From Balanoglossus misakiensis (lineage: Eukaryota; Hemichordata): a stretch of DNA of 64,000 bases. Below the pieces are notes generated by a model. The model was not told where the DNA came from. It was given only the letters and a program-made list of their open reading frames with translations, and ran no database searches. The stretch is from assembly GCA_040954595.2 (NCBI GenBank), contig CM082584.2, positions 496,001 to 560,000 of the forward strand, in the 5' to 3' direction. Below, piece by piece: positions 9,725-22,764 of this stretch (position 1 is its first letter; every line of letters starts with the position of its first letter). A program made the position numbers and the translations under genes.

Positions 9725-12133
9725 TTCGGTTTGCCCGACTTAGCCAACGTCTTTGTACTAATGTGTCGGGTCTTTTGCAGAGTCAGGCCGAAGGAAATCC
9801 GACTTGATCACCGTTGCTAACGAACGCTAGTGTCTGTCATGGTGTGCCGGGGTTTTAGTCGAGCCAGGCCGTAGGAGATCTGACTTGATCATCGTGGTCA
9901 ATGTACGCGTGTTTCCGCTCTAAAGTGCCGGGGCTTCAGCTAAACCAGGCCGTAGGAAATCCGACGTAATCACCGTTGATAACTTACGCCAGTCTGTGTC
10001 ATATAGAGCCGGTGCACCAGCCGAGTCACGCCGTAGGAAATCTGACTTGATCAACGTGGTCAATGTACGCCTGTTTCTGCTCTAGAGTGCCGGGGCTTCA
10101 GCTGAGCCAGGCCGTAGGAAACCCGACGTGATTACAGTTGTTAACTTACGCCAGTCTGTGTCCTATATATAGTGCCGGGGCATCAGCCGTGCCAGGCCGA
10201 AGGAAATGTGAGTAGATCAACGTGGTCTCTGTACGCGTGTTTCTGCTCTAGAGTGTCAGGGCTTTAGCAAAGCCATGCCGTAGGAAATCTGACTTGATCA
10301 ACGTTGCTAGCGAACGCTAGTGTCTGTCATAGTGTGCCGGGGTTTTAGTCGAGCCAAGCCGTAGGAGATCAGACTTGATCAACGTGGTCTCTGTACGCGT
10401 GTTTCTGCTCTTGAGTGCAGGGCTTTATCCAAGCCATGCCGTAGAAAATCTGACTTGATCAACGTTGCTAACGAACGCTCAATATTTTTAAGCGTAATTT
10501 GAAAACATACCTTTTTACTCGGTTTTATGTGTAACGTGTTCGATTGTGTCCTTTTAACTATTTTTACCAGCCTTGTATTTTTTAATCTACTGTTTTAGCT
10601 GTGCACAATGCGCTGAGACGTATGTGTAGCGCATTTTAAACAATTCTTAATAATAATAATAATAATAACGCTAGTGTCTGTCATAGTGTGCCGGGGTTTT
10701 AGTCGAGCCAAGCCGTAGGAGATCAGACTTCATCAACGTGGTCTCTGTACGCGTGTTTCTGCTCTAGAGTGCCGGGGCTTTATCCAAGCCATGCCGTAGA
10801 AAATCTGACTTGATCACCGTTGCTAACGTACGCTAGTGTCTGTCATATTGTGACGGAGATTAAGCCGAGCCAGGCCGTAGAAAAATCGACTTGTTCAACG
10901 TTACCAGTGTGCAACTGTTTCTGCTCTAGAGTGTCAGGGTTTTAGCTGACTTATGCTGTAGGAAATCTGAGTTGATGAACGGGAATTCAATGTTAGAAAA
11001 CCCGTGTGGAAAGTATCTCTTCCCGTTTGAAACTAAGAAAAGAATTTATTCTTATTTATTTTGTTAAAAAGACAATTTTTCGAAAAAAAGTCGAAAATGG
11101 TAATTTTGTCTTGGGTGATTCAAATTATACCACCTTTTCTGGAATTTGCAGCACTTTTTACAAGAGAACGACACTTCATGCTCCATAATATTTCCGAAAA
11201 TGAAGAAAATAGTTAATGTTTTATGATTTTTTAAAAATTTACCATTTTTGTCAAAATATGGCCAAAATGGCTATTTTTTCTTGAATTCCGTCAATATCTC
11301 TGCATTTTTGGAGTGGTCGAAAGTTTTAACATACAATCAACATGTCATATATGATCAGGGCACCACATTTGAAGAACAAAGGTTTTTTTATTTTTTTTTC
11401 TAAAAATGACATTTTAAAGGAAAATTTGGTAAAACGCAATTTTGTCTGCAGTGAGCCAAATTAGACGGTCTTTTGTGGAATTTGTATCGATATATACATA
11501 CGAAGAGCATTCTGTACTCCATCAGATTTCCAAAAATGTAGAAAACAGGTATTTTTTGTAATTTTCAAAAATTTACCATTTTGACCAAATTGTGGCTAAA
11601 ATTGTTATTTTCGTGTTGAATGCCGCCAGTGTCACTGCTTTTAAAAGTCATAAAAACTTTTAACATACAAGCAATTGTTTATATATGATCAGGTCACCGA
11701 ATTAAAAAAATAAAGAATGTTTTGCCTAAAAATGACCTTTTTGGTGCAAAAACTAATAAAACGCAATTTTGTATTAAATCAGCTCATTCAGAGTGCATTT
11801 TTATAATCAGCACCATTTTTACATATAATGGAAATTTCATACATCATCAGATATCCAAATATGAAAAGATGATTTAGATTTTAGATGATTGTCCAAAATT
11901 AGCTGATATCTGATAAATGTAGTATTGAACCGTTCTGTTTCTCCCCCCCCCCCCTTACATTATATGCGGTACGCCGATGTCACCTTACCCGGCAGTACTG
12001 CAGGCCGTGCCCCCAACTAACGTCGGTGTTTGAAGCGCCCTGGTTAAATTCGGGCTTTCTCTATAAATTAACAGGCAATAATGCAGTCCTACCCGAACAA
12101 ATGTCGAGTGTTGACCCGCTGTGACTTTCCCTC
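9725..12133 (+). repeat. Satellite unit 4 (2409 bp, with inserted LINE tail)
   Basis: Removing the 187-bp insertion and its 6-bp duplication leaves about 2216 bp, a normal unit plus one extra 162-bp dimer. The dimer around the insertion (10402-10490 and 10667-10760) is the duplicated part. Confidence 0.92.
10480..10666 (+). mobile_element. 5'-truncated LINE tail ending in (TAA)n, 187 bp
   Basis: The segment interrupts an 81-bp subrepeat and is flanked by the direct repeat AACGCT (10474-10479 and 10667-10672). It ends in about seven TAA units. Just before the tail, AATGCGCT (10607-10614) and AGCGCATT (10628-10635) form a perfect 8-bp stem with a 13-base loop. A 3' stem-loop plus short tandem tail is typical of CR1/L2-type LINEs, whose RT recognises the RNA 3' end. 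The sequence differs from the 3' end of the LINE at 57071-62450, so it is a different family. Confidence 0.8.
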
Positions 12134-14514
12134 TTCGGTTTGCCCGACTTAGCCAACGTCTTTGTACTAGAGGGTCGGGTCTTTTGCCGAGCCAGGCCGA
12201 AGGAAATCCGACTTGATCACCGTTGCTAACGAACGCTAGTGTCTGTCATGGTGTGCCGGGGTTTTAGTCGAACCAGGCCGTAGGAAATCTGACTTGATCA
12301 ACGTGGTCAATGTACGCCTGTTTCTGCTCTAGAGTGCCGGGGCTTCAGCTGATCCAGGCCGTAGGAAACCCGACGTGATTACCGTTGTTAACTTACGCCA
12401 GTCTGTGTCCTATATATAGTGCGGGGCATCAGCCGTGCCAGGCCTAAGGAAATGTGAGTAGATCAATGTGGTCTCTGTACGCGTGTTTCTGCTCTAGAAT
12501 GCCAGGGCTTTAGCCAAGCCATGCCGTAGGAAATCTGACTTGATCAACGTTGCTAACGAACGCTAGTGTCTGTCATAGTGTGCCGGGGTTTTAGTCGAGC
12601 CAAGCCGTAGGAGATCTGACTTGATCATCGTGGTCAATGTACGCGTGTTTCCGCTCTAAAGTGCCGGGGCTTGAGCTAAACCAGGCCGTAGGAAATCCGA
12701 CGTAATCACCGTTGATAACTTACGCCAGTCTGTGTCATATAGAGCCGGTGCACCAGCGGAGTCACGCCGTAGGACATCTGACTTGATCAACGTGGTCAAT
12801 GTACGCCTGTTTCTGCTCTAGAGTGCCGGGGCTTCAGCTGAGCCAGGCCGTAGGAAACCCGACGTGATTACCGTTGTTAACTTACGCCAGTCTGTGTCCT
12901 ATATATAGTGCCGGGGCATCAGCTGTGCCAGGCCGAAGGAAATGGGAGTAGATCAACGTGGTCTCTGTACGCGTGTTTCTGCTCTAGAGTGCCAGGGCTT
13001 TAGCCAAGCCATGCCGTAGGAAATCTGACTTGATCAACGTTGCTAACGAACGCTAGTGTCTGTCATAGTGTGCCGGGGTTTTAGTCGAACCAAGCCGTAG
13101 GAGATCAGACTTGATCAACGTGGTCTCTGTACGCGTGTTTCTGCTCTAGAGTGCCGGGGCTTTATCCCAGCCATGCCGTAGAAAATCTGACTTGATCACC
13201 GTTGCTAACGTGCGCTAGTGTCTGTCATATTGTGACGGAGATTTAGCCGAGCCAGGCCGTAGAAAAATCGACTTGTTCAACGTTACCAGTGTGCAACTGT
13301 TTCTGCTCTAGAGTGTCAGGGTTTTAGCCGACTTATGCTGTAGGAAATCTGAGTTGATGAATGGGAATTCAATGTTAAAAAACCTGTGTGGAAAGTGTCT
13401 CTACCCTTTTGAAACTAAGAAAATAATTTATTCTTATTTATTTTGTTAAAAAGACAATTTTTCGAAAAAAAGTCGAAAATGGTAATTTTGTCATGGGTGA
13501 TTCAAATTATACCGCCTTTTCTGGAATTTGCAGCACTTTTTACAAGAGAACGACACTTCATGCTCCATAATATTTCCGAAAATGAAGAAAAGAGTTAATT
13601 TTTTACGATTTTTTAAAAATTTACCATTTTTGTCAAAATATGGCCAAAATGGCTATTTTTTCTTGAATTCCGTCAATATCTCTGCATTTTTGGAGTGGTC
13701 GAAAGTTTTAACATACAATCAACATGTCATATATGATCAGGGCACCAAATTCGAAGAACAAAGGTTTTTTTTTATTTTTTTTCTAAAAATGACATTTTCA
13801 AGGAAAATTTGGTAAAACGCAATTTTGTCTGCAGTGAGCCAAATTGGCCGTTTTTTTGTGGAATTTGTATCGATATATGTATACGAAGAGCATTCTATAC
13901 TCCATCAGATTTCCGAAAATGTAGAAAACAGGTATTTTTTGTAATTTTCAAAAATTTACCATTTTGACCGAATTGTGGCTAAAATTGTTATTTTCGTGTT
14001 GAATGCCGCCAGTGTCACTGCTTTTAAAAGTCATTAAAACTTTTAACATACAAGCAATTGTTTATATATGATCAGGTCACCGAATTTAAAGAATAAAGAA
14101 TGTTTTCCCTAAAAATGACCTTTTTGGTGCAAAAACGAATAAAACGCAATTTTGTATTAAATCAGCTCATTCAGAGTGCATTTTTTTATAATCAGCACCA
14201 TTTTTACATATAATGGAAATTTCATACATCATCAGATATCCAAATATGAAAAAATGATTTAGATTTTAGATGATTGTCTAAAAGTAGCTGATATCTAATA
14301 AATATAGTATTGAACCGTTCTGTTCCCCCCCCCCCCTACATTACATGCGGTACGCCGATGTCAGCTTACCCGTCAGTACTGCAGGCCGTGCCCACAACTA
14401 ACGTCGGTGTTTGAAACGCCCTGGTTAAATTCGGGCTTTCTCTATAAATTGACAGGCAATAATGTAGTCCTACCGGAACAAATGTCGAGTGTTGACCCGC
14501 TGTGACTTTCCCTC
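12134..14514 (+). repeat. Satellite unit 5 (2381 bp)
   Basis: Longer than average by about 340 bp because extra 81-bp units are present between about 12300 and 12950. The short form TATATAGTGCGGGGCATC and a GAGCTAAACC variant are shared with unit 6, so the two are close relatives. Confidence 0.93.
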
Positions 14515-16671
14515 TTCGGTTTGCCCGACTTAGCCAACGTCTTTGTACTAGAGTGTCGGGTGTTTTGCAGAGCCAGGCCGTAGGAAACCCGACGTGATTA
14601 CCGTTGTTAACTTACGCCAGTCTGTGTCCTATATATAGTGCGGGGCATCAGCCGTGCCAGGCCTAAGGAAATGTGAGTAGATCAATGTGGTCTCTGTACG
14701 CGTGTTTCTGCTCTAGAATGCCAGGGCTTTAGCCAAGCCATGCCGTAGGAAATCTGAATTGATCAACGTTGCTAACGAACGCTAGTGTCTGTCATAGTGT
14801 GCCGGGGTTTTAGTCGAGCCAAGCCGTAGGAGATCTGACTTGATCATCGTGGTCAATGTACGCGTGTTTCCGCTCTAAAGTGCCGGGGCTTGAGCTAAAC
14901 CAGGCCGTAGGAAATCCGACGTAATCACCGTTGATAACTTACGCCAGTCTGTGTCATATAGAGCCGGTGCACCAGCGGAGTCACACCGTAGGAATCTGAT
15001 TTGATCAACGTGGTCAATGTACGCCTGTTTCTGCTCTAGAGTGCCGGGGCTTCAGCTGAGCCAGGCCGTGGGAAACCCGACGTGATTACCGTTGTTAACT
15101 TACGCCAGTTTGTGTCCTATATATAGTGCCGGGGCATCAGCCGTGCCAGGCCGAAGGAAATGTGACTAGATCAACGTGGTCTCTGTACGCGTGTTTCTGC
15201 TCTAGAGTGCCAGGGCTTTAGCCAAGCCATGCCGTAGGAAATCTGACTTGATCACCGTTGCTAACGAACGCTAGTGTCTGTCATAGTGTGCCGGGGTTTT
15301 AGTCGAACCAAGCCGTAGGAGATCAGACTTGATCAACGTGGTCTCTGTACGCGTGTTTCTGCTCTGGAGTGCCGGGGCTTTATCCAAGCCATGCCGTAGA
15401 AAATCTGACTTGATCACCGTTGCTAACCTACGCTAGTGTCTGTCATATTGTGACGGAGATTTAGCCGAGCCAGGCCGTAGAAAAATCGACTTATGCTGTA
15501 GGAAATCTGAGTTGATGAACGGGAATTCAATGTTAGAAAACCCGTGTGGAAAGTATCTCTACCCGTTTGAAACTAAGAAAAGAATTTATTCTTATTTATT
15601 TTGTAAAAAAGACAATTTTTCGAAAAAAAGTCGAAAAATTGCAATTTTGTCTTGGGTGATTCAAATTATACCGCCTTTTCTGGAATTTGCAGCACTTTTT
15701 ACAAGAGAACGACACTTCATGCTCCATAATATTTCCGAAAATGAAGAAAAGAGTTAATTTTTTATGATTTTTCAAAAATTTACCATTTTTGTCAAAATAT
15801 GGCCAAAATGGCTATTTTTCTTGAATTCCGTCAATATCTCAGCATTTTTGGAGTGGTCGAGAGTTTTAACATACAATCAACATGTCATATATGAGCAGGG
15901 CACCAAATTCGAAGAACAAAGGTTTTTTTTTTTTTTTTTTCTAAAAATGACATTTTCAAGGAAAATTTGGTAAAACGCAATTTTGTCTGCAGTGAGCCAA
16001 ATTAGACGGTCTTTTGTGGAATTTAACGATATATACATACGAAGAGCATTCTACACTCCATCAGATTTCCGAAAATGTAGAAAACAGGTATTTTTTGTAA
16101 AATTTCAAAAATTTACCATTTTGACTAAATTGTGGCTAAAATTGTTATTTTCGTGTTGAATGCCGCCAGTGTCACTGCTTTTAAAAGTCATAATAACTTT
16201 TAACATACAAGCAATTGTTTATATATGATCAGGTCACCGAATTAAAAAAATAAAGAATGTTTTGCCTAAAAATGACCTTTTTGGTGCAAAAACGAATAAA
16301 ACGCAATATTGTATTAAATCAGTTCATTCAGAGTGCATGTTTTATAATAAGCACCATTTTTACATATAATGGAAATTTCATACATCATCAGATATCCAAA
16401 TATGAAAAAATGATTTAGATTTTAGATGATTGTCCAAAATTAGCTGATATCTAATAAATGTAGTATTGAACCGTTCTGTCCCCCCCCCCCCCTTACATTA
16501 TATGCGGTACGCCGATGTCAGCTTACCCGGCAGTACTGTAGGCCGTGCCCCCAACAAACGTCGGTGTTTGAAACGCCCTGGTTAAATTCGGGCTCTCTCT
16601 ATAAATCGACAGGCAATAATGCAGTCCTACCGGAACAAATGTCAAGTGTTGAACCGCTGTGACTTTCCCTG
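14515..16671 (+). repeat. Satellite unit 6 (2157 bp)
   Basis: Starts with a short deletion (AGAGCCAGGCCGTAGGAAACCC joins two normally distant 81-bp units). One more 81-bp unit is lost near 15490, where AAAAATCGACTT jumps directly to ATGCTGTAGG. Shares variants with unit 5. Confidence 0.93.
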
Positions 16672-18997
16672 TTCGGTTTGCCCGACTTAGCCAACGTCTT
16701 TGTACTAGAGTGTCGGGTCTTTTGCAGAGCCAGGCCGAAGGAAATCCGACTTGATCACCGTTGCTAACGAACGCTAGTGTCTGTCATGGTGTGCCGGGGT
16801 TTTAGTCGAGCCAGGCCGTAGGAGATCTGACTTGATCATCGTGGTCAATGTACGCGTGTTTCCGCTCTAAAGTGCCGGGGCTTCAGCTAAACCAGGCCGT
16901 AGGAAATCCGACGTAATCACCGTTGATAACTTACGCCAGTCTGTGTCATATAGAGCCGGTGCACGAGCCGAGTCACGCCGAAGGAAATCTGACTTGATCA
17001 ACGTGGTCAATGTACGCCTGTTTCTGCTCTAGAGTGCCGGGGCTTCAGCTGAGCCAGGCCGTAGGAAACCCGACGTGATTACCGTTGTTAACTTACGCCA
17101 GTCTGTGTCCTATATATAGTGCCGGGGCATCAGCCGTGCCAGGCCGAAGGAAATGTGAGTAGATCAACGTGGTCTCTGTACGCGTGTTTCTGCTCTAGAG
17201 TGTCAGGGCTTTAGCAAAGCCATGCCGTAGGAAATCTGACTTGATCAACGTTGCTAACGAACGCTAGTGTCTGTCATAGTGTGCCGGGGTTTTAGTCGAG
17301 CCAAGCCGTAGGAGATCAGACTTGATCAACGTGGTCTCTGTACGCGTGTTTCTGCTCTAGAGTGCCGGGGCTTTATCCAACCCATGCCGTTGAAAATCTG
17401 ACTTGATCACCGTTGCTAACGTACGCTAGTGTCTGTCATATTGTGACGAGATTTAGCCGAGCCAGGCCGTAGAAAAATCGACTTGTTCAACGTTATCAGT
17501 GTGCAACTGTTTCTGCTCTAGAGTGCCAGGGCTTTAGCCAAGCCATGCCGTAGGAAATCTGACTTGATCAACGTTGCTAACGAACGCTAGTGTCTGTCAT
17601 AGTGTGCCGGGGTTTTAGTCGAGCCAAGCCGTAGGAGATCAGACTTGATCAACGTGGTCTCTGTACGCGTGTTTCCGCTCTAAAGTGCCGGGCTTCAGCT
17701 AAACCAGGCCGTAGGAAATCTGACTTGATCACCGTTGCTAACGTACGCTAGTGTCTGTCATATTGTGACGGAGATTTAGCCGAGCCAGGCCGTAGAAAAA
17801 TCGACTTGTTCAACGTTACCAGTGTGCAACTGTTTCTGCTCTAGAGTGTCTGGGTTTTAGCCGACTTATGCTGTAGGAAATCTGAGTTGATGAACGGGAA
17901 TTCAATGTTAGAAAACCCGTGTGGAAAGTATCTCTACCCGTTTGAAACTAAGAAAAGAATTAATTCTTATTTATTTTGTAAAAAAGACAATTTTTCGAAA
18001 AAAAGTCGAAAAATTGCAATTTTGTCTTGGGTGATTCAAATTATACCGCCTTTTCTGGAATTTGCAGCACTTTTTACAAGAGAACGACACTTCATGCTCC
18101 ATAATATTTCCGAAAATGAAGAAAAGAGTTAATTTTTTATGATTTTTCAAAAATTTACCATTTTTGTCAAAATATGGCCAAAATGGCTATTTTTCTTGAA
18201 TTCCGTCAATATCTCTGCATTTTTGGAGTGTTCGAGAGTTTTAACATACAATCAACATATCATATATGATCAGGGCACCAAATTCGAAGAACAAAGGTTT
18301 TTTTATTTTTTTTTCTAAAAATGACATTTTCAAGGAAAATTTGGTAAAACGCAATTTTGTCTGCAGTGAGCCAAATTAGACGGTCTTTTGTGGAATTTGT
18401 ATCGATATATACATACGAAGAGCATTCTATACTCCATCAGATTTCCGAAAATGTAGAAAACAGGTATTTTTTGTAACTTTCCAAAAATTACGATTTTGAC
18501 CAAATTGTGGCTAAAATTGTTATTTTCTTGATGAATGCCGCCAGTGTCACTGCTTTTAAAAGTCATAAAATCTTTTAACATACAAGCAATTGTTTATATA
18601 TGATCAGGTCACCGAATTAAAAAATAAAGAATGTTTTGACTAAAAATCGGCTCATTCAGAGTGCATTTTTTATAATCAGCACCATTTTTACATATAATGG
18701 AAATTTCATACATCATCAGATATCCAAATATGAAAAAATGATTTAGATTTTAGATGATTGTCGAAAATTAGCTGATATCTAATAAATGTAGTATTGAACC
18801 GTTCTGTTCCCCCCCCCCCTACATTATATGCGGTACGCCGATGTCAGCTTACCCGGCAGTACTGCAGGCCGTGCCCCCAACTAACGTCGGTGTTTGAAAC
18901 GCCCGGGTTTAATTCGGGCTTTCTCAATAAATTGACAGGCAATAATGCAGTCCTACCCGAACAAATGTCGAGTATTGACCAGCTGTGACTTTCCCTC
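16672..18997 (+). repeat. Satellite unit 7 (2326 bp)
   Basis: An extra block of 81-bp units occupies about 17515-17850. The last AT subrepeat has a deletion near 18645 (TGACTAAAAATCGGCTCATTC). Confidence 0.93.
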
Positions 18998-21322
18998 TTC
19001 GGTTTGCCCGACTTAGCCAACGTCTTTGTACTAGAGTGTCGGGTCTTTTGCAGAGCCAGGCCGAAGGAAATCCGACTTGATCACCGTTGCTAACGAACGC
19101 TAGTGTCTGTCATGGTGTGCCGGGGTTTTAGTCGAGCCAGGCCGTAGGAGATCTGACTTGATCATCGTGGTCAATGTACGCGTGTTTCCGCTCTAAAGTG
19201 CCGGGGCTTCAGCTAAACCAGGCCGTAGGAAATCCGACGTAATCACCGTTGATAACTTACGCCAGTCTGTCTCATATAGAGCCGGTGCACCAGCCGAGTC
19301 ACGCCGTAGGAAATCTGACTTGATCAACGTGGTCAATGTACGCCTGTTTCTGCTCTAGAGTGCCGGGGCTTCAGCTGAGCCAGGCCGTAGGAAACCCAAC
19401 GTGATTACCGTTGTTAACTTACGCCAGTCTGTGTCCTATATATAGTAACGGGGCATCAGCCGTGCCAGGCCGAAGGAAATGTGAGTAGATCAACGTGGTC
19501 TCTGTAGGCGTGTTTCTGCTCTAGAGTGCCAGGGCTTTAGCCAAGCCATGCCGTAGGAAATCTGACTTGATCAACGTTGCTAACGAACGCTAGTGTCTGT
19601 CATGGTGTGCCGGGGTTTTAGTCGAGCCAGGCCGTAGGAGATCTGACTTGATCATCGTGGTCAATGTACGCGTGTTTCCGCTCTAAAGTGCCGGGCTTCA
19701 GCTAAACCAGGCCGTAGGAAATCTGACTTGATCACCGTTGCTAACGTACGCTAGTGTCTGTCATATTGTGACGGAGATTTAGCCGAGACAGGCCGTAGAA
19801 AAATCGACTTGTTCAACGTTACCAGTGTGCAACTGTTTCTGCTCTAGAGTGTCTGGGTTTTAGCCGACTTATGCTGTAGGAAATCTGAGTTGATGAACGG
19901 GAATTCAATGTTAGAAAACCCGTGTGGAAAGTATCTCTACCCGTTTGAAACTAAGAAAAGAATTTATTCTTATTTATTTTGTAAAAAAGACAATTTTTCG
20001 AAAAAAAGTCGAAAATGGTAATTTTGTCTTGGGTGATTCAAATTATACCACCTTTTCTGGAATTTGCAGCACTTTTTACAAGAGAACGACACTTCATGCT
20101 CCATAATATTTCCGAAAATGAAGAAAAGAGTTAATTTTTTATGATTTTTTAAAAAATTACCATTTTTGTCAAAATATGGCCAAAATGGCTATTTTTTCTT
20201 GAATTCCGTCAATATCTCTGCATTTTTGGAGAGGTCGAAAGTTTTAACATACAATCAACATGTCATATATGATCAGGGCACCAAATTCGAAGAACAAAGG
20301 TTTTTTATTTTTTTCTAAAAATGACATTTTCAAGGAAAATTTGGTAAAACGCAATTTTGTCTGCAGTGAGCCAAATTAGACTGTATTTTGTGGAATTTGT
20401 ATCGATATATACATACGAAGAGCATTCTATACTCCATCAGATTTCCGAAAATGTAGAAAACAGGTATTTTTTGTAATTTTCAAAAATTTACCATTTTGAC
20501 CAAATTGTGGCTAAAATTGTTATTTTCGTGTTGAATGCCGCCAGTGTCACTGCTTTTAAAAGTCATAAAAACTTTTAACATACAAGCAATTGTTTATATA
20601 TGATCAGGTCACCGAATTAAAAAAAAATTGTCTGCGGTGAGCCAAATTGGCCGTTTTTTGTGGAATTTGTATCGATATATATATACGAAGAGGATTCTAT
20701 ACTCCATCAGATTTCCGAAAATGTAGAAAACAGGTATTTTTTGTAATTTTCAAAAATTTACCATTTTGACCAAATTGTGGTTAAAATTGTTATTTTCGTG
20801 TTGAATGCCGCCAGTGTCACTGCTTTTAAAAGTCATAAAAACTTTTAACATACAAGCAATTGTTTGTATATGATCAGGTCACCGAATTAAAAAAAATAAA
20901 GAATGTTTTGCCTAAAAATGACCTTTTTGGTGCAAAAACGAATAAAACGCAATTTTGTATTAAATCAGCTCATTCAGAGTGCATTTTTTATAATCAGCAC
21001 CATCTTTACATATAATAGAAATTTCATACATCATCAGATATCCAAATATGAAAAAATGATTTAGATTTTAGATGATTGTCCAAAATTAGCTGATATCTAA
21101 TAAATGTAGTATTGAACCGTTCTGTTCCCCCCCCTACATTATATGCGGTACGCCGATGTCAGCTTACCCGGCAGTACTGCAGGCCGTGCCCCCCCCCCCC
21201 CCCAACTAACGTCGGTGTTTGAAACGCCCTGGTTAAATTCGGGCTTTCTCTATAAATTGACAGGCAATAATGCAGTCCTACCCGAACAAATGTCGAGTGT
21301 TGACCCGCTGTGACTTCCCCTC
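18998..21322 (+). repeat. Satellite unit 8 (2325 bp) with internal 271-bp tandem duplication
   Basis: The stretch from the TTGTCTGCAGTGAGCC motif to the A-run (20357-20627) is repeated at once (20628-20898). The second copy has the GGCCGTTTTTT variant seen in other units, so it was probably copied from a different unit. There is also a second C-run of 14-15 bases near 21188 in the linker. Confidence 0.92.
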
Positions 21323-21581
21323 TTCGGTTTGCCCGACTTAGCCAACGTCTTTGTACTAGAGTGTCGGGTCTTTTGCAGAGCCAGGCCGAAGGAAATCCGA
21401 CTTGATCACCGTTGCTAACGAACGCTAGTGTCTGTCATGGTGTGCCGGGGTTTTAGTCGAGCCAGGCCGTAGGAGATCTGACTTGATCATCGTGGTCAAT
21501 GTACGCGTGTTTCCGCTCTAAAGTGCCGGGGCTTCAGCTAAACCAGGCCGTAGGAAATCCGACGTAATCACCGTTGATAAC

Positions 21582-21594
21582 TTACGCCAGTCTG
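21582..21594 (+). repeat. Target-site duplication, left copy
   Basis: TTACGCCAGTCTG is identical to 28397-28409. The target lies inside an 81-bp satellite subrepeat. Confidence 0.95.
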
Positions 21595-21804
21595 GATGGA
21601 GGGTGCTAGAGTCAGCCATCTACGGAAGCAGATTTCTAGCACGCTCAGAGTTTTCATCGTTTTTTCACGTGAAATCGTAGAATTTTGTGGCGAAACTGAA
21701 GGTATATGCTTTTGGATAGATACTTGCAGCTAACTCGAGAGCAAAGAAGCATTTTGATTCTCAGAAGAAAGACATTTTGCTAGTTTTCGTTGTCTCGAGC
21801 AAGC
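21595..21804 (+). promoter_or_regulatory. LINE 5' UTR
   Basis: Non-coding lead from the insertion point to the first in-frame ATG of ORF1. An internal promoter is expected here for a full-length LINE, but no specific element is recognised. Confidence 0.5.
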
Positions 21805-22764
21805 ATGGCCGTCAGAGACAAAGCCAGTTATGCGCAGGTGGTGACGACCAAACGCCTGCAAGACAAAGACGGTGAAGTAGGTGTTCTACCCGTCTTTCTG
21901 AAGCAGTCGGACATAGTTCCCAGGGACAGTAATCAATGGCTAAGAGGTGAGGAAATTATAGCAGCCGTTTCAGAAGTTGTCACCATCGGCAGCTTGGAAG
22001 GGCTGCAACGGATAAGAGGTCTGTGGCGTATTTATATGAATGACGAAGCAGACCGGACAATTTTGTTACAACATGGACTCACACTACGCGGGAAGTCGAT
22101 AGAGCTGTGGGGGCGAAATCCCTTCCGAAGAGAGTTTCATGAAGATTGGTTAAGATTAACGATAAAAGATCTACCATTGTCACACGATGATGATGCTATT
22201 GCCGCTACACTTACTGGTTTGGGCTGTAAGCTCAAAACAGATATATCCAGACAGAAATGGAGGTTAGAAGGCAAGTTGACAAACATTCTTAATGGGGATC
22301 GAACTGTGTTCATCGAAAAACCAAAGACACCATTACCAGCTCAGGTTAAGATCGGTGCATTTTACGCGAAGATTATTTATAAGCAATCCACAGCGGAGAC
22401 GCAGCCACGATGCGGCAAATGCTTAGAGGAGGGACATACTGCGTACAATTGCACTGGACAAATCAAATGCAGACTCTGTAAAAGAGAGGGGCATATTGCA
22501 AGAAATTGTATGACTTCTCAGGTACACGAAGAATTAACGTCTCAGTCCACCAAATACACAATGCAGAAAAGGTCTACGAATCCTGCCGATGCGGTATCGA
22601 GACTAGAAAGTGACAGCACACCCAGACGCTGTACAAACGCAACGCGCATGCGCGAGTTAACCCGGAAGCGTATGCAGCGTGATTCGAAAAGTTTTCTCTG
22701 CTGGAGCCAACTACTTGAGACTTCTGGCCGTAATCATGAGGAGAAACCAATAGTACAGAAATAG
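21805..22764 (+). CDS. LINE ORF1, N-terminal part: nucleic-acid-binding protein with two CCHC zinc knuckles
   Basis: ORF1 proteins of L1/Tx1-type LINEs bind the element RNA and form the RNP needed for retrotransposition. ATG 21805 is chosen as the start (the frame opens at TTG 21790 with no earlier ATG). The middle (residues ~95-190) has the look of an RRM-like fold, though this is not certain. Two gag-type knuckles follow: CGKCLEEGHTAYNC and CRLCKREGHIARNC (22410-22510). After about residue 240 the sequence changes character (basic, with a NPADAVSRLE string of the kind found after the RNase H of LTR elements) and the frame stops at 22764. The last ~80 codons may therefore belong to inserted DNA rather than to ORF1. 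Confidence 0.8.
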   Translation: MAVRDKASYAQVVTTKRLQDKDGEVGVLPVFLKQSDIVPRDSNQWLRGEEIIAAVSEVVTIGSLEGLQRIRGLWRIYMNDEADRTILLQHGLTLRGKSIELWGRNPFRREFHEDWLRLTIKDLPLSHDDDAIAATLTGLGCKLKTDISRQKWRLEGKLTNILNGDRTVFIEKPKTPLPAQVKIGAFYAKIIYKQSTAETQPRCGKCLEEGHTAYNCTGQIKCRLCKREGHIARNCMTSQVHEELTSQSTKYTMQKRSTNPADAVSRLESDSTPRRCTNATRMRELTRKRMQRDSKSFLCWSQLLETSGRNHEEKPIVQK

